A stretch of DNA of 64,000 nt from Afipia clevelandensis ATCC 49720 (lineage in GTDB: Bacteria; Pseudomonadota; Alphaproteobacteria; Rhizobiales; Xanthobacteraceae). Position numbers and translations under genes: made by a program. Within the stretch, counting starts at the first letter, position 1; every line of letters starts with the position of its first letter. The DNA lies in the NCBI RefSeq assembly GCF_000336555.1, contig NZ_KB375281.1, positions 2,902,926-2,966,925 on the forward strand. The letters run 5' to 3'. The notes under the pieces are model-generated. The model saw nothing but the letters and a program-made list of their open reading frames with translations. It made no database searches and was not told the DNA's origin. Of this stretch, positions 20,797-30,072 are shown piece after piece.

Positions 20797-21552
20797 TCAG
20801 CCTCTCGCCGGACCATCGTCGCGGCGTGATGGCGTCGGCACAAAGACAGGTGGCATCGAGGGAATGAGGCGCGTGCGTTCGCGATGCGCCGGAATTGCGC
20901 GATAGACCTGCTTCGACGCCTCGACGATGTGCACACCGGCAAACGGCGACGACACCGCCGCGCTCATCCGCTCCCATGCCATCGCGGAGCGCAGCACCCA
21001 TCCATTCCGGAATGGCGGCACGAACAGCGCTTCGCCCCATGCGGTCGGCGTAAACCATGTCTGCCGCAGCAACTGCGTGATCTGCGAGCGAGAGTAGGGA
21101 CGGCCATGACCGAACGGCGTGCTGTCAGTCCGAGTCCAGACGCCGCGGCGATTTGGAATGACCGCCATCATCCGACCCGATGGCGCCAGCACACGCCATA
21201 CCTCGCGCAGCAGCCCTTCGGGGTCGTCACATATTTCCAGCGCATGAACCAGCAGAATGCGATCGACCGCCGCATCCGCCAGCGGCAGTGAAAACTGATC
21301 CACCAAAGTGGAGAGCGTGGGTCGCGCCGTCGGCCATTTCAGCACGCCCTGCGCCGCCGGCATCAGCGCGATGCAGCGCTCGGCATCCTCGCGAAACAGG
21401 CCGAGATAGGGTGTCGGGTAGCCAAGCCCCGCCACACGCAGGCCGTCCGCATGAGGCCAGTGCTGCTTGATGCCGCGATTGATCAGCCGCCGCGCCACCG
21501 TTCCAAGGCGCTGCGAATAGAAGTTGCGGAGATCAATCACGTCGATGGTCAT
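20797..21552 (-). CDS. Class I SAM-dependent methyltransferase of unknown substrate
   Basis: A 251-residue protein with a methyltransferase type 11 core: LRVAGLGYPTPYL in place of the glycine-rich loop, then VDRILLVHALEICDDPEGLL and VWRVLAPSGRMMAVIPNRRG as motifs for the later strands. The C-terminus is basic and proline-rich. It is divergent from gloB over 128 bp. The gene's function is not known to me. Confidence 0.85.
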   Translation of the reverse strand: MTIDVIDLRNFYSQRLGTVARRLINRGIKQHWPHADGLRVAGLGYPTPYLGLFREDAERCIALMPAAQGVLKWPTARPTLSTLVDQFSLPLADAAVDRILLVHALEICDDPEGLLREVWRVLAPSGRMMAVIPNRRGVWTRTDSTPFGHGRPYSRSQITQLLRQTWFTPTAWGEALFVPPFRNGWVLRSAMAWERMSAAVSSPFAGVHIVEASKQVYRAIPAHRERTRLIPSMPPVFVPTPSRRDDGPARG

Positions 21553-21680
21553 GGTTTCAATCTAGCACGAACAGGCAGCAGCGTGCAGCGGCTGCAAGGC
21601 CATTCCGCGCCAGCGTTAACGCATTTCACTCGTCATCGCAGGCGTGTTACCCTGAACCGCCCTCGATGAATGGAGATGTC

Positions 21681-22448
21681 ATGGCTGCCGAGATTCGCGT
21701 ATTCCCCTGTCTGTCCGATAATTTCGGCTATCTCATTCACGATCCGGCCACTGGCGCCACTGCTTCAATCGACGCGCCTGAAGCCGCCCCGATCATCGCG
21801 GCGCTGGAGCGTGAAGGCTGGAAACTGACCGATATTCTGGTGACGCATCACCATGCCGACCATGTCGGCGGCATCGCCGAACTCAAGGCAAAATACAAAT
21901 GCCGCGTTGTCGCTCCCTTCGACAAGAAAGCGGCGATTCACGATGTCGACCTGCGGGTCAAGGAAGGCGAGACAGTCAAGGTCGGCAATCTGACGGCGCG
22001 CGTGCTGGACACACCGGGCCACACCCTCGACCACATCAGCTACATGTTCGATGACGACCGCGCGCTGTTTTGCGCCGATACGCTGTTCTCGATCGGCTGC
22101 GGCCGGGTTTTCGAGGGCACCTATCCGATGATGTGGGAATCGCTGCTCAAGCTGCGCGCGCTGCCGAACGATACGCGGATTTATTGCGGCCACGAATACA
22201 CCGCATCCAATGTCAAGTTCGCTCTCGGTATCGAGCCGTACAACCCGGCGCTGAAGGCGCGCGCCGAAGAAGTGGCCAAGCTGAGGGCCGCGAACCAGCC
22301 GACAATCCCGACGCTGATGCGCGACGAAAAAGAAGCCAACACCTTCCTGCGCGCCGACGTTCCGTCGGTCGCTGCGGCACTCGGCATGACCGGCAAGAGC
22401 CCGGCCGATGTGTTCGGCGAAATCCGTGAACGCAAAAACAAATCGTGA
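21681..22448 (+). CDS. gloB: Hydroxyacylglutathione hydrolase (glyoxalase II)
   Basis: Cleaves S-lactoylglutathione to lactate and glutathione in methylglyoxal detoxification. The metallo-beta-lactamase motif THHHADH (residues 55-61) binds two metal ions, and GHTLDH and the later CGHEYT supply further ligands. The substrate-binding C-terminal helical domain is complete. GGAG is spaced 5 bp from ATG 21681 (255 residues, normal), so I prefer it to the in-frame ATG at 21666. The next gene starts within its stop codon. Confidence 0.95.
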   Translation: MAAEIRVFPCLSDNFGYLIHDPATGATASIDAPEAAPIIAALEREGWKLTDILVTHHHADHVGGIAELKAKYKCRVVAPFDKKAAIHDVDLRVKEGETVKVGNLTARVLDTPGHTLDHISYMFDDDRALFCADTLFSIGCGRVFEGTYPMMWESLLKLRALPNDTRIYCGHEYTASNVKFALGIEPYNPALKARAEEVAKLRAANQPTIPTLMRDEKEANTFLRADVPSVAAALGMTGKSPADVFGEIRERKNKS

Positions 22449-22903
22449 TGAGCGGCGTCTCCGGTCTCACCGCCGGCGAGATCATCGCGCGCCTCGGGCT
22501 GCAGCCGCATCCCGAGGGCGGACATTATCGCGAGACCTTTCGCGACGCGCGCACCGTTGATGGCGGACGCGCCGCCTCGACCGCGATCTGCTTTCTTCTG
22601 GCGCGCGGAGAGAGATCGCACTGGCATCGCGTCGATGCGGTCGAGATCTGGCATTACCATGCAGGCGATGCGCTCGAGCTGAAGATTGCGGACGACAGCG
22701 GCGAACGAACCATACAACTCGGCGCAAATCTCGCGGCGGGCGAACAGCCCCAGGCGGTCGTGCCCGCGCATGCGTGGCAGGCTGCGGCCAGCACCGGCGA
22801 CTGGACTCTGGTCAGTTGCACCGTCGCGCCCGGATTCGATTTCAGGACATTCGAGCTTGCACCGCCCGGCTGGTTGCCGCCCCAATCGTCGCCCAAGCGC
22901 TGA
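22448..22903 (+). CDS. DUF985 (cupin_5) protein
   Basis: A 151-residue single-domain cupin. The N-terminus (LGLQPHPEGGHYRETFRD) and the SHWHRVDAVEIWHYHAGD metal-type motif are typical of DUF985. Function not established. The ATG shares bases with the gloB stop codon (TGATGA), so the two are coupled. Its stop abuts that of a convergent EamA gene in the palindrome TGATCA. Confidence 0.88.
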   Translation: MSGVSGLTAGEIIARLGLQPHPEGGHYRETFRDARTVDGGRAASTAICFLLARGERSHWHRVDAVEIWHYHAGDALELKIADDSGERTIQLGANLAAGEQPQAVVPAHAWQAAASTGDWTLVSCTVAPGFDFRTFELAPPGWLPPQSSPKR

Positions 22904-23779
22904 TCAGGACTTTCGTCCGGCGATCATGTCCTTTGCCGCGATCAGTCCGCCGCCTGCAATCAAGGCGGCGGCAATCGCGAGCGTCGCGGTTGGCCTGGCA
23001 AAGCCTGCGAGGATGAGAAACGCGGTCGAGAGCACCGGCGTCGCGTAAGATGCGGCGCCCAGCACACGGATGTCGCCGCGCTTCATGCCAATGTCCCAGA
23101 CAAAGAACGCGATGCCGACCGGGCCGATCCCGAGTGCGAGAATGGCAAGCCATTGCACCGTGGTCTCCGGCCAGATCGTCGGCTCCAGCGCGAGGTGGCA
23201 GATCGCCGCGAGCACGGCCGTCGCAAGGCAGAATCCCGCGACCGCGTCGGTCGGCACCGCCGCGAGCTTGCGCGACATGACAGAGTATCCCGCCCAGACA
23301 AAGGCCGCGACAAAGGCGGCGATGAATCCGGGAATATGCGCCGGATCGGGCGCGGCGCTGCCATTGCCAACAAACAGCAGGATCGTCCCGGCGAAGCCCA
23401 GAACCGCACCGACGATATGATGCGGCGCCAGCCGTTCCCCCGGCAGGAACGACGACAGCAAGACGATTAGAAGCGGCCAGAGATAATTCAGCAATCCGGC
23501 CTCAGCCGGCGGCGCAAGGCGGAGCGCCAGAAAATACAGCGCATGATAGCCGAACAGACCGCCGATCCCGACCAGCCATACCAATATTGGTTGCCGCAGC
23601 GCGCGCATGGCGGACGGTCGCCACAGCCATGTCAGCGGGCCGACGCAGGCGCCGATCGCGAAAGTCATTGCGAGCAGTTGAAACGGCGGAACGCGGCCCG
23701 TCGCAACCGTAAGCGCGGCGAGCAGCGACCACATCACAATGGCGGTGAGGCCGATAAGCGTAGCGGTCGAGGCGGTCAT
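22904..23779 (-). CDS. EamA-family (DMT superfamily) transporter
   Basis: A 291-residue inner-membrane protein with ten hydrophobic segments in two EamA repeats. The HALYFLALRLAPPAEAGLLNY region and the RRLAAVPTDAV-like mid-loop are typical. It belongs to the drug/metabolite exporter group; the substrate cannot be read from sequence. Transcribed alone. Confidence 0.87.
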   Translation of the reverse strand: MTASTATLIGLTAIVMWSLLAALTVATGRVPPFQLLAMTFAIGACVGPLTWLWRPSAMRALRQPILVWLVGIGGLFGYHALYFLALRLAPPAEAGLLNYLWPLLIVLLSSFLPGERLAPHHIVGAVLGFAGTILLFVGNGSAAPDPAHIPGFIAAFVAAFVWAGYSVMSRKLAAVPTDAVAGFCLATAVLAAICHLALEPTIWPETTVQWLAILALGIGPVGIAFFVWDIGMKRGDIRVLGAASYATPVLSTAFLILAGFARPTATLAIAAALIAGGGLIAAKDMIAGRKS

Positions 23780-23852
23780 CGCGGATCAATGCCATTCAAT
23801 CCGCGATGACGCCATATCATTCGGCGGATTCCCACTGTTGAGGGAACGCGCC

Positions 23853-24578
23853 TTACTGCAGGTATTGTCCGCCGTTGATGGTGAGCGTCGAGCCCGTGAC
23901 AAAGCCGGCGTCGTCGGAGGCCAGGAACACCACACCGCGCGCGATTTCCTCGGGCTCGCCGAGACGGCTCACCGGAATCTGCGGAATCACATTCTTCTCG
24001 AGAACGTCCTTCGGGACCGCCTGCACCATCTCGGTGTTGATATAGCCGGGGCAGATCGCATTCACCGTGATGCCGCCGCGTGCATTTTCAAGCGCCAGCG
24101 CCTTGGTGAACCCGATATCGCCGGCCTTCGCCGCCGAGTAGTTGACCTGACCGAACTGTCCCTTCTGGCCGTTGATCGAGGAGATGTTGATGATGCGTCC
24201 GAACTTGCGGCCGCGCATGCCCTCAATCACCTGACGGCTCATGTTGAACAGCGAACCGAGATTGGTGTTCATCACCGCATTCCACTGGTCGAGCGACATC
24301 TTGTGGAATGGCACGTCACGGGTGATGCCGGCATTGTTGACCAGCACGTCGATCGGGCCGAGTTCGGCCTCGACCTTCTTCACGCCCTCCGCGCAGGCGT
24401 CGAATGACGCGACGTCCCATTTGTAAACGGGAATGCCTGTCTCTGCCTTGAACTTCGCCGCGGCTTCGTCGTTGCCGGCATAACTTGCCGCAACCTTGTA
24501 GCCCGCAGCTTTCAAAGCCTTGCTGATCGCAGCTCCGATGCCGCGCGTTCCGCCTGTAACCAATGCCACGCGTGCCAT
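23853..24578 (-). CDS. phbB: Acetoacetyl-CoA reductase PhbB
   Basis: NADPH-dependent reduction of acetoacetyl-CoA to (R)-3-hydroxybutyryl-CoA, step two of PHB synthesis. It is a short-chain dehydrogenase with the cofactor loop TGGTRGIG (8-15), NNAG (81-84), and the catalytic Ser133/134, Tyr147 and Lys151. The MSRQVIEGM and INGQKGQFGQVNYS stretches are diagnostic of the PhbB group. GGAGGG stands upstream. phbA is just upstream on the same strand, but a terminator separates them, so phbB likely has its own promoter. Confidence 0.96.
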   Translation of the reverse strand: MARVALVTGGTRGIGAAISKALKAAGYKVAASYAGNDEAAAKFKAETGIPVYKWDVASFDACAEGVKKVEAELGPIDVLVNNAGITRDVPFHKMSLDQWNAVMNTNLGSLFNMSRQVIEGMRGRKFGRIINISSINGQKGQFGQVNYSAAKAGDIGFTKALALENARGGITVNAICPGYINTEMVQAVPKDVLEKNVIPQIPVSRLGEPEEIARGVVFLASDDAGFVTGSTLTINGGQYLQ

Positions 24579-24655
24579 ATCAGGTATTCCCTCCGAACTT
24601 CAGTGACGTGTTTTTGGAGGGCAAGTATTCAGGCCATTTGCGATAACAGCAAGAA

Positions 24656-24684
24656 AAAATGCCCGGCAAACTGCCGGGCATTTT
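24656..24684 (-). terminator. Terminator between phbA and phbB
   Basis: A 13-bp perfect stem (AAAATGCCCGGCA / TGCCGGGCATTTT) with a 3-nt loop. It sits right after the phbA stop, with a T-run on the minus strand, so it would end or attenuate phbA transcription before phbB. Confidence 0.88.
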
Positions 24685-24716
24685 GTTTTTGTATTGTGCA
24701 GTGCGTTCAGACGGTT

Positions 24717-25892
24717 CTAGCGCTCAACGCAAAGTGCAATGCCCATACCGCCGCCGATGCACAGCGTGGCGAGGCCCTTCTTGGAATCGCGCTTCTGCAT
24801 TTCATGCAAGAGCGTCACCAGCACGCGCGCGCCCGACGCACCGATCGGATGACCGATGGCGATCGCGCCACCGTTGACGTTGACCTTGGCGGGATCCCAG
24901 CCGATTTCCTTGTTCACGGCGGAGGCCTGCGCGGCGAAGGCTTCATTAGCCTCGATCAGATCGAGATCGCTGGCTTTCCAGCCGGCCTTCTTGAGTGCAG
25001 CGCGCGACGCCGGGATTGGTCCGGTGCCCATGATCGACGGATCGACACCGGCCTGCGCCCACGAGACGATGCGCGCGAGCGGTGTCTTGCCTTCCTTGGC
25101 CGCCTGCTTTGCGGTCATCAGCACCAGCGCCGCGGCACCGTCATTGATGCCCGACGCGTTACCGGCGGTCACCGAACCGTCTTTCTCAAAGGCTGGCTTG
25201 AGCTTGGCCATAGCATCCATCGATGCGCCATGACGCGGACCTTCATCCGCTTCCACGACGATGTCGCCCTTGCGGGTCTTCACGGTGAACGGGACGATTT
25301 CAGCCTTGAACTTGCCAGCCTTCTGTGCGGCCTCGGCCTTGTTCTGCGAACCGACGGCAAACTCATCCTGCTGCTGCCGGGTGATTTGGAATTGCCGCGC
25401 GACGTTTTCGGCGGTGTTGCCCATATGGTAGCCGTTGAAGGCGTCCCACAGGCCGTCCTTGATCATGGTGTCGACGAAATCGAGAGCACCCATTTTCACG
25501 CCAGCGCGCAAATGCTGTGCATGGGGCGACATGCTCATGGATTCCTGGCCGCCGGCGACCACGATCTCGGAATCTCCGTTCATCAGCGCCTGATAGCCCA
25601 GCGCCACCGTGCGCAATCCCGAACCGCAAAGCATGTTGACGCCCCAGGACGGGCTTTCCACCGGAATGCCGGCCTTCATGGCGGCCTGCCGGGCGGGGTT
25701 CTGCCCCTGAGCTGCGGTCAGGATCTGGCCCATGATGACTTCGGAAACGCGCGCCGGCTCGATACCGGCCCGCTCAAGCGCAGCCTTGATCGCGACTGCG
25801 CCAAGCTCGTGGGCTGGGATATTGGCGAACGCGCCGTTGAACGTGCCGACCGGGGTGCGGGCAGCGCTGACGATGACGACATCGTCTGACAT
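24717..25892 (-). CDS. phbA: Acetyl-CoA acetyltransferase (beta-ketothiolase) PhbA
   Basis: Condenses two acetyl-CoA into acetoacetyl-CoA, the first step of PHB synthesis. The acyl-carrying nucleophile is Cys89 (NMLCGSG), the same number as in the Zoogloea enzyme. The catalytic [12 protein letters not shown] (His) and CIGGGMG (Cys) blocks are intact. I place the start at ATG 25892 (391 residues), because the AGGAG sits 6 bp before it, whereas it directly touches the in-frame ATG at 25898. phaR is divergent, 291 bp away. Confidence 0.96.
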   Translation of the reverse strand: MSDDVVIVSAARTPVGTFNGAFANIPAHELGAVAIKAALERAGIEPARVSEVIMGQILTAAQGQNPARQAAMKAGIPVESPSWGVNMLCGSGLRTVALGYQALMNGDSEIVVAGGQESMSMSPHAQHLRAGVKMGALDFVDTMIKDGLWDAFNGYHMGNTAENVARQFQITRQQQDEFAVGSQNKAEAAQKAGKFKAEIVPFTVKTRKGDIVVEADEGPRHGASMDAMAKLKPAFEKDGSVTAGNASGINDGAAALVLMTAKQAAKEGKTPLARIVSWAQAGVDPSIMGTGPIPASRAALKKAGWKASDLDLIEANEAFAAQASAVNKEIGWDPAKVNVNGGAIAIGHPIGASGARVLVTLLHEMQKRDSKKGLATLCIGGGMGIALCVER

Positions 25893-26116
25893 GGACATCT
25901 CCTGATTTTAGAAGTCGAGGGGACCTTATAAGGCCGCGGGGAAGCCGCCGGACGCCCGGCTGGCCTTGGGCGTATCCTGTTAACCTAGCCCCGCCCTGTC
26001 AATCGGCCAAAGGGCATTCTGGCTGCCCCATGGGCAGTTCCACCGCTAGGTCCTGCCCCGACATTAACCGTCCTGCACAAAACGGTAGCCGTACCCGCCT
26101 GAAAGTGCTTAGTTTA

Positions 26117-26139
26117 TTGCGATGCATTGTTTGCACTGC
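26117..26139. promoter_or_regulatory. TGC-rich site upstream of phaR, possible PhaR operator
   Basis: Within about 70 bp of the phaR start there are TTGC, TGCA and TTGCACTGC elements, including TGCA-N5-TGCA at 26123-26135. PhaR proteins studied in other alphaproteobacteria bind TGC-rich DNA near their own gene and near phasin genes. Match by eye only. Confidence 0.35.
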
Positions 26140-26183
26140 CCCCGGCGCCGTCCGCTGGCTTCCCTCATCCAGGTAATGAGTCC

Positions 26184-26783
26184 ATGGCAAAATCCGACCA
26201 GCCGATTACAATCAAGAAGTACGCCAACCGGCGCCTCTACAACACCGGCACCAGCACCTACGTCACGCTCGAGGATCTGGCGGCCATGGTAAAGGATGGC
26301 GAAGACTTCCTTGTCTATGATGCAAAGACCGGTGACGACATCACCCGCTCGGTGCTGGCCCAGATTATTTTCGAGCAGGAAAACAAGGCAGGCCAGAACC
26401 TGCTGCCCACCACGTTCCTGCGCCAGTTGATCCGCTTCTACGGCGACAGCATGCAGATGGTGGTGCCGAAGTATCTCGAGCAATCCATCGAGACGCTGAC
26501 GCGCGAGCAGGAAAAGTTCCGCAAGCAGATGACGAACACGTTCAGCAACACGCCGTTCGCGCCGCTGGAAGAACATGTCCGCCGCAACATGGAAATGTTC
26601 GAGCGTACCTTCGCGATGTTCAAGCCGTTCGGCGCGCCGCTGCGCAAGGACACACCGTCATCCGAATCGCCGCCGACGGCGAACGAACCGGCCGAGGCCG
26701 ACATTGACGATCTCAAGCGTCAGATGAAGGAGATGCAGGATCGTCTCGAGCGGATGTCGCGCGAAACCGAAAGCAAGAGCTAG
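26184..26783 (+). CDS. phaR: PHB synthesis repressor PhaR
   Basis: Regulator that binds both DNA and PHB granules and represses phasin and PHB genes until polymer forms. The DNA/polymer-binding N-terminal domain starts right after the ATG with IKKYANRRLYNTGTSTYVTL, and the acidic LVYDAKTGDDITR segment follows. The C-terminal half carries coiled-coil-like helices ending in RQMKEMQDRLERMSRE. ATG 26184 is used (199 residues); an earlier in-frame ATG at 26127 adds a stretch that is not conserved. It sits divergently next to phbA. Confidence 0.95.
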   Translation: MAKSDQPITIKKYANRRLYNTGTSTYVTLEDLAAMVKDGEDFLVYDAKTGDDITRSVLAQIIFEQENKAGQNLLPTTFLRQLIRFYGDSMQMVVPKYLEQSIETLTREQEKFRKQMTNTFSNTPFAPLEEHVRRNMEMFERTFAMFKPFGAPLRKDTPSSESPPTANEPAEADIDDLKRQMKEMQDRLERMSRETESKS

Positions 26784-26835
26784 GCCTTCTTGAAGGCCGT
26801 CCTGTCTCGGCGGTCTCATCTGATATTCGATTGTG

Positions 26836-26859
26836 TGCGGCGGCAGATTTGCCGCCGCA
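26836..26859 (+). terminator. Terminator of phaR
   Basis: Stem TGCGGCGGCA / TGCCGCCGCA with loop GATT, followed by TTCATTTTTA. Located about 50 bp after the phaR stop. Confidence 0.85.
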
Positions 26860-26893
26860 TTCATTTTTAGTTCCGCCTAAATATGCGTGCCGT

Positions 26894-28675
26894 TCAAGTG
26901 CCCGCCGCGGCGGCAATCGGCTTCGCGCTCTGCTGCGGCGCGCCTGCACCCGCCGCCCATGGCTTGGTCAGGGACGCAAGTCCCGTCAGCCGGCCCTGGA
27001 TGTAATCGCATCCCCAGCCCCGCAGCAGCGCGGCGGATTCCTCGTCCTGGACCCATTCGGCCACGGTCTTGATGCCAAGCCGGTGCGCAAGGTCGATCAG
27101 CGTCTGCACGAAGGCGCGGTCATCCGCGGAGCGCGCGATGTTCTGCACGAAGGCGCCGTCGATCTTCACAATGTCCACGCCCAGTTTCCGCAGATTGCGG
27201 AATGACGTATAGCCCGCGCCGAAATCGTCGATGGCGATGCGGCTGCCGAAATTCTTCAGCCGCGTGACAAAGCCGCGAACGTCGTCCAGATCCTGAATGG
27301 CGACCGTCTCGGTGATTTCCACGATCAGCCGTTCGGCAACGCCGGGATGAGTCCGCATCAGGGATTCGATGCTGGCCCACCAGTCCGGATCCATGGTCGT
27401 GTCGGGCGAGATGTTGAGACTGAGTTGCGCCTGCGGCGCTTCCGCAAGTTCTGCAACCACAAGCTCGAGTACGCGGTGATCCACCAGACGGATCAGGCCG
27501 AGCTTTTCCGCAACCGGAACGATATCCGGTGACAGCGAGTACTCGCCGTCTTCCTGACGCATCCGCACCAGGCATTCATGGAACGCCGGCTGGCGCGAGA
27601 CCGTGGACACGACCGGCTCATAGGCCATCACGATCCGGCGCTCGTTCAGCGCCGTGACGATCTCGTCGGTGACGCGGATGTTGACGCGGCGCTGCGCCTC
27701 GCGCTCGACATTCGGCCGCCACACCATCAGCGAGCCGCGCCGCCGCGCCTTGGCGAGATCGAGCGCCTCCTGCGTCCGGCTCATTGCCTCTTCCGCCGTG
27801 CCGGCATGGCGCAGCGCGTTGATCGCACCGATCGACGCGGTCAGCGCCACCGGGCCGGAGCGCGTGGGCACCACGTCATCGCGGATGCCCGCGAGAAACC
27901 GTTCCGCGGCAACATGCATATCGTCAACCGAGCAGTTCTTCAGGATCAGCCCGAACTTGTTGCCCGAGAAGCGGCCGATCACGTCCCCGCCGCGCAGCCG
28001 CGCACGAATGCGCGTCGCGACTTCGAGAATGACCTGATCGGCGACCTCGTATCCGAATGCGTCGTTGATCTGGGCGAGATGGTCGATTCCGACCAGCATG
28101 AACGCGAATGACGAGCGGAAACGGCTGGCCTCCTCGATCGCCTCGGCAAGCGCGGCGATGAGGCGCGTGCGGTTAAGCGTGCCGGTGAGCGGATCGTCCT
28201 GCGACAGTTTCAGCAGTTGTTCGTCGCGGGCATGGCGCTCGTTGTTGATGCGGACGATGCCGCGCACCAGCGCCGGCTTTCCATCCGCGCCGGCGAACCA
28301 GCGGCCGCACTCGTCGATCCAGAGCACCGGTGCCGACGTGCTGGCGCGTACCCCGTATTCGATCTGGTAGGGCACGCCCTCACCGCTGTCGGCAGCGGTC
28401 GCGTTGAGCACCGCATCATTGCGGATGCTGCGCGAGGGCTCGATCAGCTTGGAGAACTCACCCGCTTTCGCCAGAGCCGAGGCCGGAATGTCCCGAAGAA
28501 CGGCGGCGGCGTTATCGCTCCAGCACAGCGTGTCGCTGGCGATGTCCCATGAAAAGCTCGCCTGACCGAGGGTGGCCAGAAGATCGTTCTCGGCAGGATT
28601 CATACCAAGGGAAGCCGGGCGGCTGGATGCGACAGAGCCGGGCAATGACGAGGCCGGGACAGGTGCGATTGTCAA
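26894..28675 (-). CDS. PAS-like, degenerate GGDEF and EAL domain protein
   Basis: Putative cyclic-di-GMP turnover or sensing protein of 593 residues. A PAS-like fold covers about 35-145. In the GGDEF domain (about 150-320) the signature reads SGNKF at 237-241, so cyclase activity is unlikely, but the product-inhibition site RxxD (Arg228-Asp231) is kept. The EAL domain (about 335-575) has ECL for EAL (Glu367), Asn421, Glu453, Asp483-Asp484, Lys504, Glu540 and Gln560, so the phosphodiesterase metal and catalytic residues are largely present. The upstream end is a TTG; ATG 28603 is an alternative start. No transmembrane segment is seen. Likely a phosphodiesterase or receptor. Confidence 0.88.
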   Translation of the reverse strand: MTIAPVPASSLPGSVASSRPASLGMNPAENDLLATLGQASFSWDIASDTLCWSDNAAAVLRDIPASALAKAGEFSKLIEPSRSIRNDAVLNATAADSGEGVPYQIEYGVRASTSAPVLWIDECGRWFAGADGKPALVRGIVRINNERHARDEQLLKLSQDDPLTGTLNRTRLIAALAEAIEEASRFRSSFAFMLVGIDHLAQINDAFGYEVADQVILEVATRIRARLRGGDVIGRFSGNKFGLILKNCSVDDMHVAAERFLAGIRDDVVPTRSGPVALTASIGAINALRHAGTAEEAMSRTQEALDLAKARRRGSLMVWRPNVEREAQRRVNIRVTDEIVTALNERRIVMAYEPVVSTVSRQPAFHECLVRMRQEDGEYSLSPDIVPVAEKLGLIRLVDHRVLELVVAELAEAPQAQLSLNISPDTTMDPDWWASIESLMRTHPGVAERLIVEITETVAIQDLDDVRGFVTRLKNFGSRIAIDDFGAGYTSFRNLRKLGVDIVKIDGAFVQNIARSADDRAFVQTLIDLAHRLGIKTVAEWVQDEESAALLRGWGCDYIQGRLTGLASLTKPWAAGAGAPQQSAKPIAAAAGT

Positions 28676-28896
28676 AGGTGCCTCGTTCTGAGACGGCGTG
28701 AATGATTCGCTGGACCGAGAGTAGTGGCCCGGCGCCGCATCAGCCTAGGCCAATTTCCTGAACAATCCGCCAAAGCGCTTTGTTTCCAATGTCCGTAAAC
28801 TGGTAACGTGTTGCCAACGATGTCCGGCACGGCCCTTGCGATGTCTTGTGAAGAAGACGCATAGCGTCCCAAAATGAGACAGGCGAGGCGACCGCA

Positions 28897-29211
28897 ATGA
28901 TCGTGTCCAGCATCACGTCCCCGGCAGGGATCGGCCAGACAACGCGACCCGCCGCGGATACCGCTCCGCAGGCCGAGGTAGTGATCCCAGGCCGTGCGCT
29001 GGTTCCGCTGGAAAATCCTCACCGGGCTACTGAGCGCTATTCGTCCCGGCCGAGCGCACCGTTCGTGGCGCATCTGATCGCGATGGCGGAGCAGGCTCCG
29101 CAGACGCGCCCGCTGCGGCGGGAAACGCCTTCGGTCGCCCATGACGTCTATGGCCGCGCCACAGCGAAGGGCGCAGCGTCATTCGGCAAAGTAGTGTCGC
29201 AGAGCGTGTAA
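28897..29211 (+). CDS. Small hypothetical protein of Bradyrhizobium type
   Basis: A 104-residue protein of unknown function. It opens MIVSSITSPAGIGQTTRPA, has a disordered Ala/Pro-rich middle, then PFVAHLIAMAEQAPQTRPLRR, a segment I associate with short hypothetical proteins common in Bradyrhizobium relatives. A purine-rich AGGCGAGGCG precedes the ATG. It has no signal peptide and no transmembrane segment. It runs tail to tail with the next gene, 5 bp apart. Confidence 0.75.
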   Translation: MIVSSITSPAGIGQTTRPAADTAPQAEVVIPGRALVPLENPHRATERYSSRPSAPFVAHLIAMAEQAPQTRPLRRETPSVAHDVYGRATAKGAASFGKVVSQSV

Positions 29212-29216
29212 GCGGC

Positions 29217-29924
29217 TCAGGGCTTGGGCTGCGGCCCGGCTGCGTTGTCGGGGGCGTGATCCGACACAAGATCGCTGACGGTCCAGTCGGAGAGCTTTCG
29301 CTCCGGCGCGGGCGTCATGCTGTCGGACGAACGAACCACCGCAAGCGTCGGAACCGGCTTCGGCGCAACCTCGGGCGCGGGAGTTGACTGCGGCGGCGGA
29401 AATACCGGCTCGACAGGCTTTGCATCCTGCGGCATGTGATCGAAGGTCGGCTCGGCAGGCACCGGATTGACCGGCGCAGTGGTCACCGGAGCGGGACTCA
29501 TTGCTGCGGGAGTCGGCGCAGGAACATCGGCAGCTACCGCAACCGGCACACGGCGGTGACGGTTGCGGAATCCGATCGAGACGCCGGCCAGAAACTCCAC
29601 CACCATCAGCACGGCCAGCAGGAAGAACGTCGACGTGCCGAACTGCGGCAGCAGCAGGAATTCAGCGACCGCCGCGCCCGAAGCCAGCAGCGACAACAGA
29701 TGATCGGTCAGGTAGCGCGCGCCGGGACGCGCGGCCTTGATGACCTCGAACATCAACAGAGCAGCCGTCAATGCAAGCAGCGCATCGCCGAATGTCGGCG
29801 TCCACTGGACGCCCGACATCAACGACACGGTCGTGACCGGCGCGGTGAACGCCACGCCCGGCATCAGAAAGACGAAGATGTTGTAGATCGCGAACGGAAT
29901 GAGAAGCAGCGGAAAACCGATCAT
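29217..29924 (-). CDS. Membrane protein of unknown function with proline-rich tail
   Basis: A 235-residue protein with four hydrophobic segments in the first 130 residues (MIGFPLLLIPFAIYNIFVF at the N-terminus, then pairs separated by short loops), followed by a cytoplasmic or periplasmic tail of about 100 residues full of Pro, Ala and Val. I prefer ATG 29924, which begins at the first membrane helix and has AGAGAG upstream, over a GTG at 29963. I do not recognise the family. Confidence 0.75.
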   Translation of the reverse strand: MIGFPLLLIPFAIYNIFVFLMPGVAFTAPVTTVSLMSGVQWTPTFGDALLALTAALLMFEVIKAARPGARYLTDHLLSLLASGAAVAEFLLLPQFGTSTFFLLAVLMVVEFLAGVSIGFRNRHRRVPVAVAADVPAPTPAAMSPAPVTTAPVNPVPAEPTFDHMPQDAKPVEPVFPPPQSTPAPEVAPKPVPTLAVVRSSDSMTPAPERKLSDWTVSDLVSDHAPDNAAGPQPKP

Positions 29925-30072
29925 TGTCGGCAGGCTCTCTCTGAGAAGTATCCTGTGATGCACTCGTCATCACATGCGTCTGTGGCGTTCTTGTGAAGGC
30001 GCGCAAACGCGCGCTTGCCACATCGCGACAACAGCGGCGCTGCCGGATCGGCAGCGCGCTGAAATCAGGACC

